Shown here: positions 6,621 to 6,683 of the stretch, one piece after another | Layout: the number at the start of each line of letters is the position of its first letter | How positions within the stretch are numbered: the stretch's first letter is position 1 | Source of the DNA: an uncultured Fusobacterium sp. | Lineage (GTDB): Bacteria; Fusobacteriota; Fusobacteriia; Fusobacteriales; Fusobacteriaceae | Direction of reading: 5' to 3' | Assembly: GCA_900545035.1 (NCBI GenBank) | Contig: UQXM01000101.1 | Coordinates: 1-6,683, forward strand | Length of the DNA stretch: 6,683 nt | Program-made: the position numbers and the translations under genes | Notes under the pieces: model-generated | Told to the model about the DNA's origin: nothing | Database searches by the model: none | Seen by the model: only the letters and a program-made list of their open reading frames with translations

Positions 6621-6683
6621 GCAGACTACCAAACCCGAGCATCACGACGATATGCTTGCCTGCGCCGAACGCTGGGCACAATT
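6621..6683. other. GC-rich terminal segment of unlike composition
   Basis: The final 63 bases hold about 36 G or C (57%), against roughly 30% in the neighbouring sequence, and the change is abrupt after the AT-rich stretch ending near 6620. One plus-strand frame, starting at 6622, is open throughout (QTTKPEHHDDMLACAERWAQ), as is the plus frame at 6621, but this is too short to identify. I see no tRNA, rRNA or recognisable insertion-sequence end. It may be a chimeric read or contig end, or the edge of inserted foreign DNA. Confidence 0.6.

Overview
The window is AT-rich low-GC bacterial DNA. Every gene reads on the minus strand, and the coding strand is rich in A and G. Codon choice, AT-rich intergenic gaps, strong AAGGAG-type ribosome binding sites and gene content fit a member of the Fusobacteriota, probably Fusobacterium or a relative. 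That placement is inferred from composition and general protein character, not from a database match.

Read in the direction of transcription (high to low coordinates), the right half is a ribosome-rescue and RNA-quality-control cluster. rnr (RNase R, 6582-4453) comes first, then a 111-base gap with an inverted repeat, then smpB (4341-3901), then ssrA (tmRNA, 3830-3480). The tmRNA gene has its own promoter and ends at a strong intrinsic terminator (3469-3431). The three products act together: tmRNA-SmpB frees ribosomes stalled on mRNAs without a stop codon and tags the unfinished protein, and RNase R degrades the faulty mRNA.

The left half, beyond an AT-rich gap of about 180 bases holding candidate promoters, is a three-gene unit for surface glycan synthesis. 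It starts with a 574-residue membrane-anchored or exported protein (3252-1528) that seems to carry an arylsulfotransferase N-terminal domain on a shortened propeller. An initiating polyprenyl-phosphate sugar phosphotransferase (1509-259) follows, then a family 2 glycosyltransferase (242 to beyond position 1). Gaps of 18 and 16 bases, each with a Shine-Dalgarno sequence, indicate one transcript that continues past the left edge.

The last 63 bases (about 6621-6683) change abruptly to about 57% GC and do not resemble the rest. They may be an assembly or library chimera, or the edge of foreign DNA. They also remove the natural upstream region of rnr. The best candidates for something undescribed are the 574-residue protein and its place in the glycan operon, followed by the inverted repeat between rnr and smpB.
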